Assembly (NCBI RefSeq): GCF_900475285.1
Contig: NZ_LS483370.1
Span: 3,176,001-3,240,000 of the forward strand
Origin: Pseudomonas taetrolens
GTDB lineage: Bacteria > Pseudomonadota > Gammaproteobacteria > Pseudomonadales > Pseudomonadaceae
Reading direction: 5' to 3'
Length of the DNA: 64,000 bases
Of this stretch, positions 37,098-45,805 are shown piece by piece. The notes under the pieces were generated by a model. The model ran no database searches and was not told the DNA's origin. It saw only the letters and a list, made by a program, of their open reading frames with translations. A program made the position numbers and the translations under genes. Every line of letters begins with the position of its first letter. The first letter of the stretch is position 1.

Positions 37098-37115
37098 CGT
37101 AACGAAATATTTACG
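37098..37115. promoter_or_regulatory. TyrR/PhhR-box-like operator
   Basis: CGTAAC-GAAATA-TTTACG closely matches the TyrR box TGTAAA-N6-TTTACA, with the inner GTAA and TTTAC conserved. It lies 124 bp upstream of the phhA start, on the side where PhhR is known to activate phhA. A weak sigma-54-like element (AGGC...ATGC, 37149-37163) lies between the box and phhA but is not persuasive. Confidence 0.65.
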
Positions 37116-37238
37116 AATATCACGCATCATCCCAGCATTACGGGATTAAGGCTAGCTGCATGCGCTCATCACTTGGGGTATCACTAAGGCATCGCCACAC
37201 CGCCCAATAATAAAAACGATTTCCTTGCGGAGAGCACC

Positions 37239-38030
37239 ATGAAGCAAACGAAATACGTCGCCCGCGAGCCGGATGCCACTGGCTTTATCGACTACACACC
37301 TGCCGAACACGCGGTGTGGAATACGCTGATCACCCGCCAGCTGAAGCTGCTCGACGGTCGCGCCTGTCCGGAATACATGGAAGGCATCGAAAAACTGGGC
37401 CTGCCCCACGATCGCATCCCGCAGCTGGACGAAATCAACCAGGTACTGGCTGCCACCACCGGCTGGCAAGTCGCCCGCGTACCGGCCCTGATCCCGTTCC
37501 AGACTTTTTTTGAATTGCTGGCCAATAAGCAATTCCCGGTAGCGACCTTTATTCGCACCCCGGAAGAGCTGGACTACCTGCAAGAACCCGATATTTTCCA
37601 CGAGATTTTCGGCCATTGCCCGCTGCTGACCAACCCGTGGTTTGCCGAGTTCACCCACACCTACGGCAAGCTGGGCCTGCAGGCGAGCAAAGAACAGCGC
37701 GTGTACCTCGCCCGCCTGTACTGGATGACCATCGAGTTCGGCCTGGTCGACACCCCGCAAGGCAAGCGCATTTATGGTGGCGGAATTCTTTCTTCGCCTA
37801 AAGAAACGGTTTACAGCCTGTCCTCAGAACCTGAACATCAGGTGTTCGATCCGCTGGAAGCCATGCGCACCCCGTATCGCATCGATATTTTGCAACCGCT
37901 GTATTTTGTCCTCCCGGACTTGAAGCGGCTGTTCGACCTGGCCCATGAAGACATTATGGGCATGGTGGAAAAAGGCATGACGATGGGCCTGCACGCGCCA
38001 AAATTTGCCCCGAAACCCAAAGCTGCGTAA
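37239..38030 (+). CDS. phhA: PhhA, phenylalanine 4-monooxygenase
   Basis: PhhA converts phenylalanine to tyrosine using molecular oxygen, tetrahydropterin and non-heme iron. It has 263 residues, the bacterial length. The iron ligands are His121 and His126 in DIFHEIFGHCP and Glu166 in MTIEFG. It is first in phhABC, and GCGGAGAGC lies 7 bases before the ATG. Confidence 0.98.
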   Translation: MKQTKYVAREPDATGFIDYTPAEHAVWNTLITRQLKLLDGRACPEYMEGIEKLGLPHDRIPQLDEINQVLAATTGWQVARVPALIPFQTFFELLANKQFPVATFIRTPEELDYLQEPDIFHEIFGHCPLLTNPWFAEFTHTYGKLGLQASKEQRVYLARLYWMTIEFGLVDTPQGKRIYGGGILSSPKETVYSLSSEPEHQVFDPLEAMRTPYRIDILQPLYFVLPDLKRLFDLAHEDIMGMVEKGMTMGLHAPKFAPKPKAA

Positions 38031-38089
38031 CCCGTTTTTTGAACACTACTTTTTAAACAAGAAGAAAAACCGATCTCAGGAGCCCCCCG

Positions 38090-38446
38090 ATGAACGCACT
38101 GAACCAAGCCCACTGCGAAGCCTGCCGCGCCGATGCTCCCCAGGTCAGCGACGAAGAACTGCCGATCCTGATCAAACAGATCCCGGACTGGAACATTGAA
38201 GTTCGCGACGGCGTCATGCAGCTGGAAAAGGTCTTTCTGTTCAAGAATTTCAAATTTGCCCTGGCGTTTACCAATGCCGTGGGTGAAATCGCTGAAGCTG
38301 AAGGCCATCACCCTGGCCTGCTGACTGAGTGGGGCAAAGTCACCGTGACCTGGTGGAGCCACTCGATCAAGGGCCTGCATCGCAACGACTTCATCATGGC
38401 TGCACGCACTGACGAAGTGGCCAAAACTGCCGAAGGTCGCAAGTAA
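38090..38446 (+). CDS. phhB: PhhB, pterin-4a-carbinolamine dehydratase
   Basis: PhhB regenerates the pterin cofactor by dehydrating the 4a-carbinolamine made by PhhA. It has 118 residues with the catalytic histidines His73, His74 and His91 in EGHHPGL and [14 protein letters not shown] precedes the ATG. It overlaps phhC by one base (TAATG). Confidence 0.97.
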   Translation: MNALNQAHCEACRADAPQVSDEELPILIKQIPDWNIEVRDGVMQLEKVFLFKNFKFALAFTNAVGEIAEAEGHHPGLLTEWGKVTVTWWSHSIKGLHRNDFIMAARTDEVAKTAEGRK

Positions 38447-39642
38447 TGCACTTTGCCGATATTGGTCGGGTACCGGGCGACCCGATTCTCGGTTTGATGG
38501 ACGCCTATCAACAGGACACTAACCCGGACAAGTTCGACCTGGGCGTGGGCGTCTATAAAGATGCCAATGGCCTGACGCCGATCCTGCAGTCGGTCAAACA
38601 GGCCGAGCAGCGCCTGGTGGACCAGCAACAGACCAAAACCTATATCGGCGGGCATGGCGACAGCCGCTTCGGGCAATTGATCAGCGAGCTGGTACTGGGC
38701 GCTGACTCCCCTTTGCTCGGCGCCCGCCGTGCGGGTGCCACCCAGACCCCGGGCGGCACGGGTGCGCTGCGCCTGAGCGCGGATTTCATTGCGCAGTGCC
38801 TGCCGGGACGCGGTATCTGGCTGAGCGACCCGACCTGGCCGATCCACGAAACCATCTTTGCCGCGGCCGGCCTGAAAATCAGCCACTACCCGTATGTGGG
38901 CAGCGACAATCGACTCAACGTCGCGGCGATGCTGGCCACCCTGGAGCAAGCGCCCAAAGGTGACGTGGTACTGCTGCATGCCTGCTGCCACAACCCGACC
39001 GGGTTCGATCTGTCCAAGTCCGACTGGTTGCAGGTGCTCGACGTGGTGCGCCGCCGCGAGCTGCTGCCGCTGATCGACTTCGCGTATCAGGGCTTCGGCG
39101 ACGGCCTGCAAGCTGACGCCTGGTCTACTCGCCTGTTCGCCAGCGAACTGCCGGAAGTGCTGATCACCAGCTCCTGCTCAAAGAACTTCGGCCTGTATCG
39201 CGAACGTGTCGGGGCATTGCTGGTGTGCGCCCAGGATGCCGAGAAACTGACGGATATCCGCAGCCAGCTGGCCTACCTGGCCCGCAACCTGTGGTCCAAC
39301 CCGCCAGACCATGGCGCCGCTGTCGTGGCGACCATCCTCGGTGACGAGCAACTGAAAACCCTGTGGGCCGAAGAAGTCGAAGCCATGCGCAGCCGCATTG
39401 CGCAACTGCGCGGCGGCCTGGTTGAAGCCCTGACGCCGTTCGGCCTGGCCGAGCACTTTGCCCATATCAATGAGCAACGCGGGATGTTTTCTTACACGGG
39501 ACTGACAGCCGACCAGGTCAAACTGTTGCGGGAAAAACACAGCGTGTACATGGTCGGTTCCGGCCGTGCCAACATCGCCGGTGTGGACGGTACCCGCCTG
39601 AACCTGCTGGCCAAGGCCATTGCTCAGGTCTGCGAGCGCTAG
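38446..39642 (+). CDS. phhC: PhhC, aromatic amino acid aminotransferase
   Basis: PhhC is a PLP-dependent class I aminotransferase that transaminates tyrosine (and phenylalanine) to the 2-oxo acid, completing the phhABC catabolic start. It has 398 residues. The PLP lysine is Lys246 in SSCSKNFGLYRE, with Asp211 and Tyr214 in LIDFAYQGFG. The fold family is the AspC/TyrB type. The gene starts with the last base of the phhB stop codon. Confidence 0.95.
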   Translation: MHFADIGRVPGDPILGLMDAYQQDTNPDKFDLGVGVYKDANGLTPILQSVKQAEQRLVDQQQTKTYIGGHGDSRFGQLISELVLGADSPLLGARRAGATQTPGGTGALRLSADFIAQCLPGRGIWLSDPTWPIHETIFAAAGLKISHYPYVGSDNRLNVAAMLATLEQAPKGDVVLLHACCHNPTGFDLSKSDWLQVLDVVRRRELLPLIDFAYQGFGDGLQADAWSTRLFASELPEVLITSSCSKNFGLYRERVGALLVCAQDAEKLTDIRSQLAYLARNLWSNPPDHGAAVVATILGDEQLKTLWAEEVEAMRSRIAQLRGGLVEALTPFGLAEHFAHINEQRGMFSYTGLTADQVKLLREKHSVYMVGSGRANIAGVDGTRLNLLAKAIAQVCER

Positions 39643-39654
39643 CACTGCCCCAAA

Positions 39655-39762
39655 CGTGTAACCGCTGTTGTGGGCTGCGATCATCCGCAGGGCCGCTCTT
39701 CTCCAGGAGGGCGGCGCCTGAGGCCCTTGTCACCGCCGGCGGCAGCGGCTATGCCACGAATT
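39655..39762. repeat. REP-like element downstream of phhC
   Basis: AACCGCTGTTGTGGGCTGCG at one end and GGCGGCAGCGGCTATGCC at the other are diverged copies of the GTAGCCGCTGCCGCAGGCTG family in opposite orientation. It fills much of the 287-bp gap between phhC and the next small gene. Confidence 0.6.
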
Positions 39763-39929
39763 TGCGGCGTGGCCTTTCGGGACAACAGTAAAGTGAAAAG
39801 TTCGACATAAACCCCGCCAGACGCAAAAAAAAGGCAATTTGTCACACTCCCTCCTGTATCCTGCACAAGCTTTTTAAAAGCGCGGATGTACCCAGCGATT
39901 TAAAAACACGTTTTGCGAGGAGCGCGACG

Positions 39930-40061
39930 ATGCACGAAATCCCAAACCTCCCCTTCCCAAGCCTGCAAGAAACACAGCAGCCAATCCCACAACACACCAG
40001 CGCTGAAAAACCCGCACTGGATGAGGCTCAAGAAAGCCTCAAGGCCAACAGCGAAGACTGA
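39930..40061 (+). CDS. Small hypothetical protein, 43 residues
   Basis: A short polar, Pro/Gln/Glu-rich protein with no membrane segment (MHEIPNLPFPSLQETQ..., ending KANSED). AGGAG lies 7 bases before the ATG, which argues that it is translated. It is too short for family assignment by eye. It precedes a second small gene on the same strand, and a hairpin lies between them. Confidence 0.55.
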   Translation: MHEIPNLPFPSLQETQQPIPQHTSAEKPALDEAQESLKANSED

Positions 40062-40072
40062 CGGTCTGATCA

Positions 40073-40112
40073 TCAGGCGGTGCGAAAAGCACTGGTTTTT
40101 CATACCGCCTGA
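40073..40112 (+). other. Hairpin between two small genes
   Basis: TCAGGCGGT and ACCGCCTGA are perfect 9-base complementary arms around a 22-base centre that is itself partly complementary. No T-tract follows, so it is not a clear terminator. It could be an RNA stability element or a protein-binding palindrome. Confidence 0.6.
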
Positions 40113-40144
40113 CACAACCGCTTACCCCTACCCCGGATTCCAGC

Positions 40145-40321
40145 GTGACTGACACCTTCAGCGAAACCCAAGCCAGCGTGCTGATCGGCACCGCCGAAAA
40201 AATGATCGAGCTGTGGCAGCGCCTTAGCCCCGAGAAGCAAGCCACTTTGCTCAAGCGCTTTGGCACCCAAGAGAACGCCCTCGCCGCCCTGATCGCAACC
40301 CGGCTGGTGACACCGCTGTAA
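40145..40321 (+). CDS. Small hypothetical protein, 58 residues
   Basis: A helical, soluble-looking small protein beginning with GTG ((M)TDTFSETQASVLIGTAE...), with amphipathic helices MIELWQRLSPEKQATLLKRF and ENALAALIATRL. The ribosome site is weak. Regular amphipathic periodicity and codon usage like the neighbours suggest that it is real. No motif is recognised. Confidence 0.55.
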   Translation: MTDTFSETQASVLIGTAEKMIELWQRLSPEKQATLLKRFGTQENALAALIATRLVTPL

Positions 40322-40462
40322 CAGGCTCCAGCCCGGAGCCGCGTCAACACTGCGAAAACCCTCGCAGCTCTTTCAACAGCGGGCTCCTACGCCGCCCATC
40401 GCCGCCCAGAGCAGCGACTACACTTACGGCGCCTTTTCAAATCCCCGCAGGACCTTTACTCC

Positions 40463-41650
40463 ATGCCTGAAACACAACGTCCTCTGGCAGTTACCCTGCA
40501 AGTGGTCTCCATCGTCCTGTTCACCTTTATCGGTTATCTCAATATCGGCATCCCGCTGGCCGTCTTGCCCGGCTACGTCCATAACCAGCTGGGTTATGGC
40601 ACCGTGATCGCCGGGCTGGTGATCAGCCTGCAATACCTGGCCACGCTGCTGAGCCGCCCCTATGCCAGCCGCATTATCGATAACCTGGGCAGCAAGCGTG
40701 CCGTCATGTACGGCCTGGCAGGCTGCGGCCTGAGCGGCGTGTTCATGCTGGTGTCCAGCTGGCTGTCGGCGGCACCGGCCTTGAGCTTGGCCTGCCTGCT
40801 GATCGGCCGCCTGGTGCTGGGCAGCGCAGAAAGCCTGGTCGGCTCGGGCGCCATCGGTTGGGGGATCGGCCGCGTTGGCTCGCAGAACACCGCCAAGGTG
40901 ATTTCCTGGAACGGCATTGCCAGCTACGGCGCCATTGCCATCGGCGCCCCGCTGGGGGTCATGATGGTCAAGCAATGGGGCATCTGGAGCATGGGCGCCA
41001 GCATCATCGCCCTCGGCATCGTGGGCCTGCTGCTGGCATGGCCAAAACGCGCCGCGCCCATCGTCAGCGGTGTGCGCCTACCGTTTCTGCATGTCCTGGG
41101 ACGCGTCCTGCCCCACGGTACCGGGCTGGCGCTGGGCTCCATCGGCTTCGGCACCATCGCGACGTTCATCACCCTGTACTACGCGACGAATCACTGGGAA
41201 AACGCCGTGTTGTGCCTGAGCCTGTTTGGCGCCAGCTTCATCGGTGCGCGCCTGTTGTTCGGCAACCTGATCAACCGTATCGGCGGATTCAAAGTAGCCA
41301 TTGTCTGCCTCAGCGTCGAAACCCTGGGTTTGCTGTTGCTGTGGCTGGCACCGAACCCTGAACTGGCCCTGGCGGGTGCTGCCTTGAGCGGTTTCGGCTT
41401 CTCGCTGGTGTTTCCGGCCTTGGGCGTCGAAGCGGTCAACCTGGTCCCGGCGTCCAGCCGGGGCGCCGCCGTGGGCGCTTACTCGCTGTTTATCGACCTG
41501 TCACTGGGCATTACCGGCCCACTGGTAGGCGCCGTGGCCGCAGGCTTTGGCTTTGCCTCGATCTTTTTGTTCGCCGCCCTGGCGGCGTTTAGCGGGCTAT
41601 TGCTGAGCGTTTATCTGTATCGGCAGGCCAAGGCGGCGCGAGCCGGGTAG
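40463..41650 (+). CDS. MFS transporter, YhhS-like
   Basis: A 395-residue major facilitator with about 12 hydrophobic helices and the MFS loop signature between helices 2 and 3 ([19 protein letters not shown]). It resembles the YhhS/arabinose-efflux-like group of exporters. The substrate is unknown. It is a single gene transcribed away from arfB, which is convergent. Confidence 0.85.
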   Translation: MPETQRPLAVTLQVVSIVLFTFIGYLNIGIPLAVLPGYVHNQLGYGTVIAGLVISLQYLATLLSRPYASRIIDNLGSKRAVMYGLAGCGLSGVFMLVSSWLSAAPALSLACLLIGRLVLGSAESLVGSGAIGWGIGRVGSQNTAKVISWNGIASYGAIAIGAPLGVMMVKQWGIWSMGASIIALGIVGLLLAWPKRAAPIVSGVRLPFLHVLGRVLPHGTGLALGSIGFGTIATFITLYYATNHWENAVLCLSLFGASFIGARLLFGNLINRIGGFKVAIVCLSVETLGLLLLWLAPNPELALAGAALSGFGFSLVFPALGVEAVNLVPASSRGAAVGAYSLFIDLSLGITGPLVGAVAAGFGFASIFLFAALAAFSGLLLSVYLYRQAKAARAG

Positions 41651-41711
41651 AACGAGGCCGATTGCAGCCTCGCTGAGCGAGTCAGCGGCAACAAGGGCCG
41701 CCGGCTCCCCC

Positions 41712-42125
41712 TTAAAAGTCCACCTTGCCCCGCCCGGCCTTGATGTTGCCGCGCTTGGTCTTGGATTCGAGGCGACGCTTTTTTGAACCCAGGGTGGGTT
41801 TGGTCGGTCGACGTTTTTTCTCGACCTTGGTCGCGCTCAGAATCAACTCGGCCAGCCGCTCCAGCGCATCCGCGCGATTCTGCTCCTGGGTACGGTATTG
41901 CTGGGCCTTGATGATCAGCACGCCATCGCTGGTGATCCGGCTGTCACGCAACGCCAGCAGACGTTCCTTGTAAAACGGCGGCAGCGAAGAATTAGGGATG
42001 TCGAAGCGCAAGTGCATCGCACTTGAGACTTTATTGACGTTCTGCCCGCCCGCGCCCTGGGCACGAATCGCCGTCAGTTCGATCTCGGCATCGGGGATAT
42101 GAACGTTATTGGAAATGACCAGCAT
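41712..42125 (-). CDS. arfB: ArfB, alternative ribosome-rescue peptidyl-tRNA hydrolase
   Basis: ArfB (YaeJ) rescues ribosomes stalled on non-stop mRNA by hydrolysing peptidyl-tRNA. It has 137 residues. The catalytic GGQ motif is at 26-28 ([12 protein letters not shown]), and the lysine/arginine-rich C-terminal tail (about 105-137) that enters the empty mRNA channel is present. It is a standalone gene. Confidence 0.95.
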   Translation of the reverse strand: MLVISNNVHIPDAEIELTAIRAQGAGGQNVNKVSSAMHLRFDIPNSSLPPFYKERLLALRDSRITSDGVLIIKAQQYRTQEQNRADALERLAELILSATKVEKKRRPTKPTLGSKKRRLESKTKRGNIKAGRGKVDF

Positions 42126-42189
42126 AAAAAGGGTCCGTCTTCAGGGCCTGCAGAATACCTCAGACGCCCCTCTCCCGGTCTTTCACAAG

Positions 42190-42221
42190 CAACAAACCCG
42201 GCACAAGGGCCGGGTTTGTTG
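42190..42221 (-). terminator. Terminator of aroP, possibly bidirectional
   Basis: CAACAAACCCGGC and GCCGGGTTTGTTG form a perfect 13-bp stem with a 6-base loop (ACAAGG on the plus strand). It starts 15 bp past the aroP stop codon. The arms themselves provide A/T-rich flanks rather than a pure T-run. Confidence 0.8.
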
Positions 42222-42235
42222 TTGAACAGGTCAGC

Positions 42236-43660
42236 TTATTTGGCAGCTGAGCCGTAAGACGCCGCTGCCGAAGCTTGCAGTGCGCGCTTGTTCTTGAGCA
42301 GGTAGCAGCCCCACATAAAGACGACCCACACCGGAATCGCGTACACCGACACGCGGATGCCCGGAATCATCAACATGATGACCAGAATGAACACCACGAA
42401 TGCCAGGCAAACGTAGTTGCCGTACGGATACCACAGCGCCTTGAACAGCGGAACCTGAGCGGTCTTGTTCATGTGCTGGCGGAACTTGAGGTGCGAGAAG
42501 CTGATCATCGCCCAGTTGATCACCAGGGTGGCGACCACCAGCGACATCAGCAATTCCAGCGCATCGTGCGGCATCAGGTAGTTGAGCAACACCGCAATCA
42601 CAGTGACCGCCGCCGACGCCAGGATCGAGTTGACCGGTACACCGCGCTTGTCGATTTTGGCCAGCGCCTTGGGCGCATCGCCCTGCTGAGCCATGCCCAA
42701 CAGCATGCGGCTGTTGCAGTAGGTACCGCTGTTGTACACCGACAACGCTGCCGTCAGAACCACAAAGTTGAGGATGTGCGCAGCGGTGTTGCTGCCCAGC
42801 ATCGAGAACACTTGCACGAACGGGCTGCTGCTGTAGCTGTCGCCACCGGCATTCAGGGTTTCCAGCAACGAGTCCCACGGGGTCAGCGACAGCAGAACCA
42901 CCAGTGCACCGATGTAGAAAATCAGGATGCGGTAGATCACCTGGTTGATCGCCTTGGGGATCACGGTGCGCGGTTTGTCAGCTTCGGCTGCGGTGAAACC
43001 GAGCATTTCCAGACCACCGAAGGAGAACATGATAAAGGCCATGGCCATGATCAGGCCGGTCGTACCGTTCGGGAAGAAGCCACCGTGTTCCCACAAGTTG
43101 CTAACCGAAGCCTGAGGGCCACCGCTGCCGCTGAGCAGCAAATAGCTGCCCAGGGCAATCATGCCGACGATCGCCACTACCTTAATGATTGCGAACCAGA
43201 ACTCGGCCTCGCCAAACACTTTGACGTTGGTCAGGTTGATCAGGTTGATCAGAATGAAGAAGGCTGCTGCCGAGGCCCAGGTCGGGATCTCCGGCCACCA
43301 GTAGTGCACGTATTTGCCGACCGCGGTCAGCTCTGACATGCCAACCAGGATGTACAGCACCCAACAGTTCCAGCCCGACATAAAACCGGCAAAACCGCCC
43401 CAGTATTTATGCGCAAAGTGGCTGAAAGAGCCGGCTACGGGCTCTTCGACGATCATTTCGCCGAGCTGGCGCATGATCATAAAGGCAATAAAGCCGCAAA
43501 TCGCATAGCCCAGGATCATCGACGGGCCGGCAGACTTCAGTACCCCGGCCGAGCCGAGGAACAGGCCAGTACCAATCGCCCCACCAAGGGCAATCAGCTG
43601 GATATGACGATTTTTCAGGCCGCGTTTAAGCTCGCCCGAATGCGAGGTTTGTCCACTCAT
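42236..43660 (-). CDS. aroP: AroP, aromatic amino acid permease
   Basis: AroP imports phenylalanine, tyrosine and tryptophan by proton symport. It has 474 residues from the ATG chosen; a TTG six codons upstream is less likely. There are about 12 membrane helices. The N-terminal segment LKRGLKNRHIQLIALGGAIG and the motifs FSFGGLEMLGFTAAEAD and SVYNSGTYCNSRML follow E. coli AroP closely. Location near phhABC and PhhR supports an aromatic substrate. A long leader of about 290 bases precedes it. Confidence 0.88.
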   Translation of the reverse strand: MSGQTSHSGELKRGLKNRHIQLIALGGAIGTGLFLGSAGVLKSAGPSMILGYAICGFIAFMIMRQLGEMIVEEPVAGSFSHFAHKYWGGFAGFMSGWNCWVLYILVGMSELTAVGKYVHYWWPEIPTWASAAAFFILINLINLTNVKVFGEAEFWFAIIKVVAIVGMIALGSYLLLSGSGGPQASVSNLWEHGGFFPNGTTGLIMAMAFIMFSFGGLEMLGFTAAEADKPRTVIPKAINQVIYRILIFYIGALVVLLSLTPWDSLLETLNAGGDSYSSSPFVQVFSMLGSNTAAHILNFVVLTAALSVYNSGTYCNSRMLLGMAQQGDAPKALAKIDKRGVPVNSILASAAVTVIAVLLNYLMPHDALELLMSLVVATLVINWAMISFSHLKFRQHMNKTAQVPLFKALWYPYGNYVCLAFVVFILVIMLMIPGIRVSVYAIPVWVVFMWGCYLLKNKRALQASAAASYGSAAK

Positions 43661-43707
43661 TGAAAGGGTCCCACACAAGGTTTGATGTCATTCAGTGCGT
43701 TGTCGCT

Positions 43708-43794
43708 TCAGCACCAGGCAGTGATCGAAGGTTCTACAACACAAATCAAACCCCAGCGCAGTCGCCAGGAATCCAAGGTTGTTTCACGAGTCAT
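43708..43794 (-). CDS. Possible Trp-containing leader peptide upstream of aroP
   Basis: A 28-codon reading frame (MTRETTLDSWRLRWGLICVV..., ending AWC) with three Trp codons; AGGTGA lies 4 bases before its ATG. It ends 47 bp before aroP. A short Trp-rich frame ahead of an aromatic amino acid permease suggests a leader peptide that senses Trp-tRNA, but no clear attenuator follows. The call is speculative. Confidence 0.3.
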   Translation of the reverse strand: MTRETTLDSWRLRWGLICVVEPSITAWC

Positions 43795-43815
43795 GCGTCA
43801 CCTGTTTGTTTTTAT

Positions 43816-43945
43816 CTGTGACGGAATCGAACCCGCAACGCTTGTGGCATTGCGGAGTTAACAAGGCGGGTTGGCCTCGATGTTTTGGCTCATCGGCACA
43901 TCGCCGACAAGACACAAAATGCGCGGGTACGCAATTGAGTCACAG
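43816..43945 (-). ncRNA. Structured element in the aroP leader
   Basis: On the minus strand CTGTGAC (43945-43939) pairs with GTCACAG (43822-43816), enclosing about 116 bases. Inside are a 12-bp helix with one 4-base bulge (AACCCGCCTTGT, 43872-43861, with ACAAG 43845-43841 and GCGGGTT 43836-43830) and a 5-bp hairpin TCGGC/GCCGA (43893-43907). A -10-like TACAAT at 43965-43960 would start the RNA about 8 bases before the closing stem. I recognise no known riboswitch or small RNA in it. It could be a cis-regulatory leader of aroP or a separate RNA. Confidence 0.45.
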
Positions 43946-44175
43946 TTAAAACGCGGCGCATTGTACACCCGCACGTAGGCAAGATCCCATCACACCGCTG
44001 CCGGCAACACTAAACAAGCCGATTTATGGACGAAAGCGCTGCAAAAAGGGCTTTTCATGGAAACTTTATCTTACAGAAGCAGCAAATTAAGTATTTAACA
44101 CCGTCAAATCACCTATTCCGTATCGTTTGGCTGACACAACGTAAAGAAAAATTTCCACTTTAATCATCCGCCCTT

Positions 44176-44270
44176 GCACCTGTAGCCGCCGAGCGTGCTC
44201 GCAATGCGGGCGACGCGGCCTGCCTGACGCCGTGTCAATACCATCGCGAGCACGCTCGCGCCTGCAGGTA
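44176..44270. repeat. REP-like inverted pair downstream of rluB
   Basis: ACCTGTAGCCGCCGAGCGTG on the left is answered by CGAGCACGCTCGCGCCTGCA on the right in inverted orientation. It lies in the 676-bp gap between aroP and rluB, beyond the rluB terminator. Confidence 0.7.
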
Positions 44271-44287
44271 AGCATTTGACGGGCATA

Positions 44288-44321
44288 AAAAAACGCCAGC
44301 CCCGAGGGGCTGGCGTTTTTT
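44288..44321 (-). terminator. Terminator of rluB, bidirectional in form
   Basis: ACGCCAGCCC-CGAG-GGGCTGGCGT is a perfect 10-bp stem with a 4-base loop, flanked by A and T runs on both sides (AAAAAA before, TTTTTT after). It lies 16-44 bp past the rluB stop codon on the minus strand. Confidence 0.93.
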
Positions 44322-44336
44322 GTACTGCACGAACCG

Positions 44337-45533
44337 TTACTGCGGCTTGCGGCGACCGAAGCCTGGACGCTGGCCGGAACCGGCCGGTGCACCACGGCGC
44401 TTGCCGGACGGCGCATCGTCAACCAGTTTTGGACCGGTGCGGCTCGGCTTGGTCGGACGCTTGTTGACCTCGCTCGGACGCTCAGCCACTGGTGCACCGC
44501 GGCCTGCCGGCACACGATCGGTACGACCCGACGGCTTGCGGGCCGGACGTGGCGCTTCATCACGGGCCGGACGCGACGGGCGTTCGCCTTCGATGTGCGG
44601 CTGACGCGCCGGACGTGGTGCCAACGGAGCACCTTCAGCCGGGCGCAAAGTACGCGCAACACGGTCAGCACGGGCCACAGGGCGCGACGACTTGCGCTGC
44701 AGGCGTTCAAGCTTGTCTTTGCTCTTGGCGTTCAGTACCGGCATGGCAACAGGCGTAAGACCGACTTCAGCACTGAGGATATCCACCTCGTACTGGCTCA
44801 TTTCGCGCCAGCGACCCATCGGCAGGTCGGAGTTGAGGAATACCGGACCAAAACGCACGCGCTTCAGGCGGCTGACCACCAGGCCCTGGGATTCCCACAG
44901 GCGACGTACTTCACGGTTACGGCCTTCCATCACCACGCAGTGATACCAGTGGTTGAAGCCTTCACCACCCGGAGCCTGCTTGATGTCGGTGAAACGCGCC
45001 GGGCCGTCTTCCAGCACAACGCCGGCCTTGAGGCGCTCGATCATGTCGTCATCCACTTCGCCACGTACACGTACCGCGTATTCACGGTCCATTTCGTAGG
45101 AAGGGTGCATCAAGCGGTTCGCCAGCTCACCATCAGTGGTGAACATCAGCAAGCCGGTAGTATTGATGTCGAGACGACCGATGTTGATCCAGCGGCCTTC
45201 TTTTGGACGCGGCAACTTGTCGAATACGGTCGGACGGCCTTCCGGGTCGTCACGGGTGCAGATTTCGCCATCGGGCTTGTTGTACATGATCACGCGGCGT
45301 ACCGACTCGGCAGCCTCTTCACGCTTGATCACCTTGCCATCGATGGAAATGGCGTCATGCAGGTCTACGCGCAGACCCAGGGTTGCATCCTTGCCATTGA
45401 CCTTGATCCGGCCCTGGCTGATCCAACTCTCTACGTCGCGACGTGAACCCACGCCAATACGGGCGAGAACTTTTTGCAGTTTTTCGCCTGCTGGGCCAAT
45501 TTCCTGGCTGTCTTTAGGGTCTAGATCACTCAT
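44337..45533 (-). CDS. rluB: RluB, 23S rRNA pseudouridine synthase
   Basis: RluB converts U2605 of 23S rRNA to pseudouridine. It has 398 residues, longer than E. coli RluB. An S4-type RNA-binding domain (about 17-65) is followed by the catalytic domain with Asp122 in NIGRLDINTTGLL. The C-terminal third (about 280-398) is a low-complexity Arg/Pro/Ala tail with repeated RPxR units, common in Pseudomonas homologues. It is followed by a strong terminator. Confidence 0.94.
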   Translation of the reverse strand: MSDLDPKDSQEIGPAGEKLQKVLARIGVGSRRDVESWISQGRIKVNGKDATLGLRVDLHDAISIDGKVIKREEAAESVRRVIMYNKPDGEICTRDDPEGRPTVFDKLPRPKEGRWINIGRLDINTTGLLMFTTDGELANRLMHPSYEMDREYAVRVRGEVDDDMIERLKAGVVLEDGPARFTDIKQAPGGEGFNHWYHCVVMEGRNREVRRLWESQGLVVSRLKRVRFGPVFLNSDLPMGRWREMSQYEVDILSAEVGLTPVAMPVLNAKSKDKLERLQRKSSRPVARADRVARTLRPAEGAPLAPRPARQPHIEGERPSRPARDEAPRPARKPSGRTDRVPAGRGAPVAERPSEVNKRPTKPSRTGPKLVDDAPSGKRRGAPAGSGQRPGFGRRKPQ

Positions 45534-45705
45534 CTGGGCACCTCCCGGTGTGTCGATTCAGGCAAGCGCCTGAGGTGTTAAAAAGAGTCCTGGGGCTCGA
45601 ACGAGCGCCGAAGGGTCGCGAATCATACGCTGATGTTGACCGTTACGCATCAAAGCCTGGACACAAAGTGGCAAATGCACCTGCTTTTCCGCCAATCGGT
45701 GGTGA

Positions 45706-45805
45706 TCGAGCCAAGACGTAGCCTCGTTCCACTCGTCAACTGCTACGACAGCTGCACAGTGGACGGACCGTAGCAGCGGTCGAGTAGAACGAGGCCGCGT
45801 CGGGT
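45706..45805. repeat. REP-like inverted pair between scpB and rluB
   Basis: GTAGCCTCGTTCCACTCGTC and CAACTGCTACGAC on the left face CCGTAGCAGCGGTCGAGTAG and AACGAGGCCGCGTCGGG on the right. It is the same family as at 1.93 and 26.4 kb. The right arm reaches the scpB stop codon. Confidence 0.75.

Noticed and set aside
37149..37163. Sigma-54-like element (AGGCTA-GCTGC-ATGC) upstream of phhA
   Set aside because: Both halves deviate from consensus; the spacing alone is weak evidence.
43816..43850. tRNA-like T-arm words (GGGTTCGATTCC on the minus strand) beside a 7-bp closing stem
   Set aside because: The T-stem does not pair correctly, and there is no cloverleaf or CCA end at the right distance, so I do not call a tRNA.
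44087..44710. Arg-rich 207-codon frame on the minus strand, overlapping the 3' end of rluB
   Set aside because: It is a shadow of the Arg/Pro-coding tail of rluB in another frame and crosses its terminator; the composition is not protein-like.
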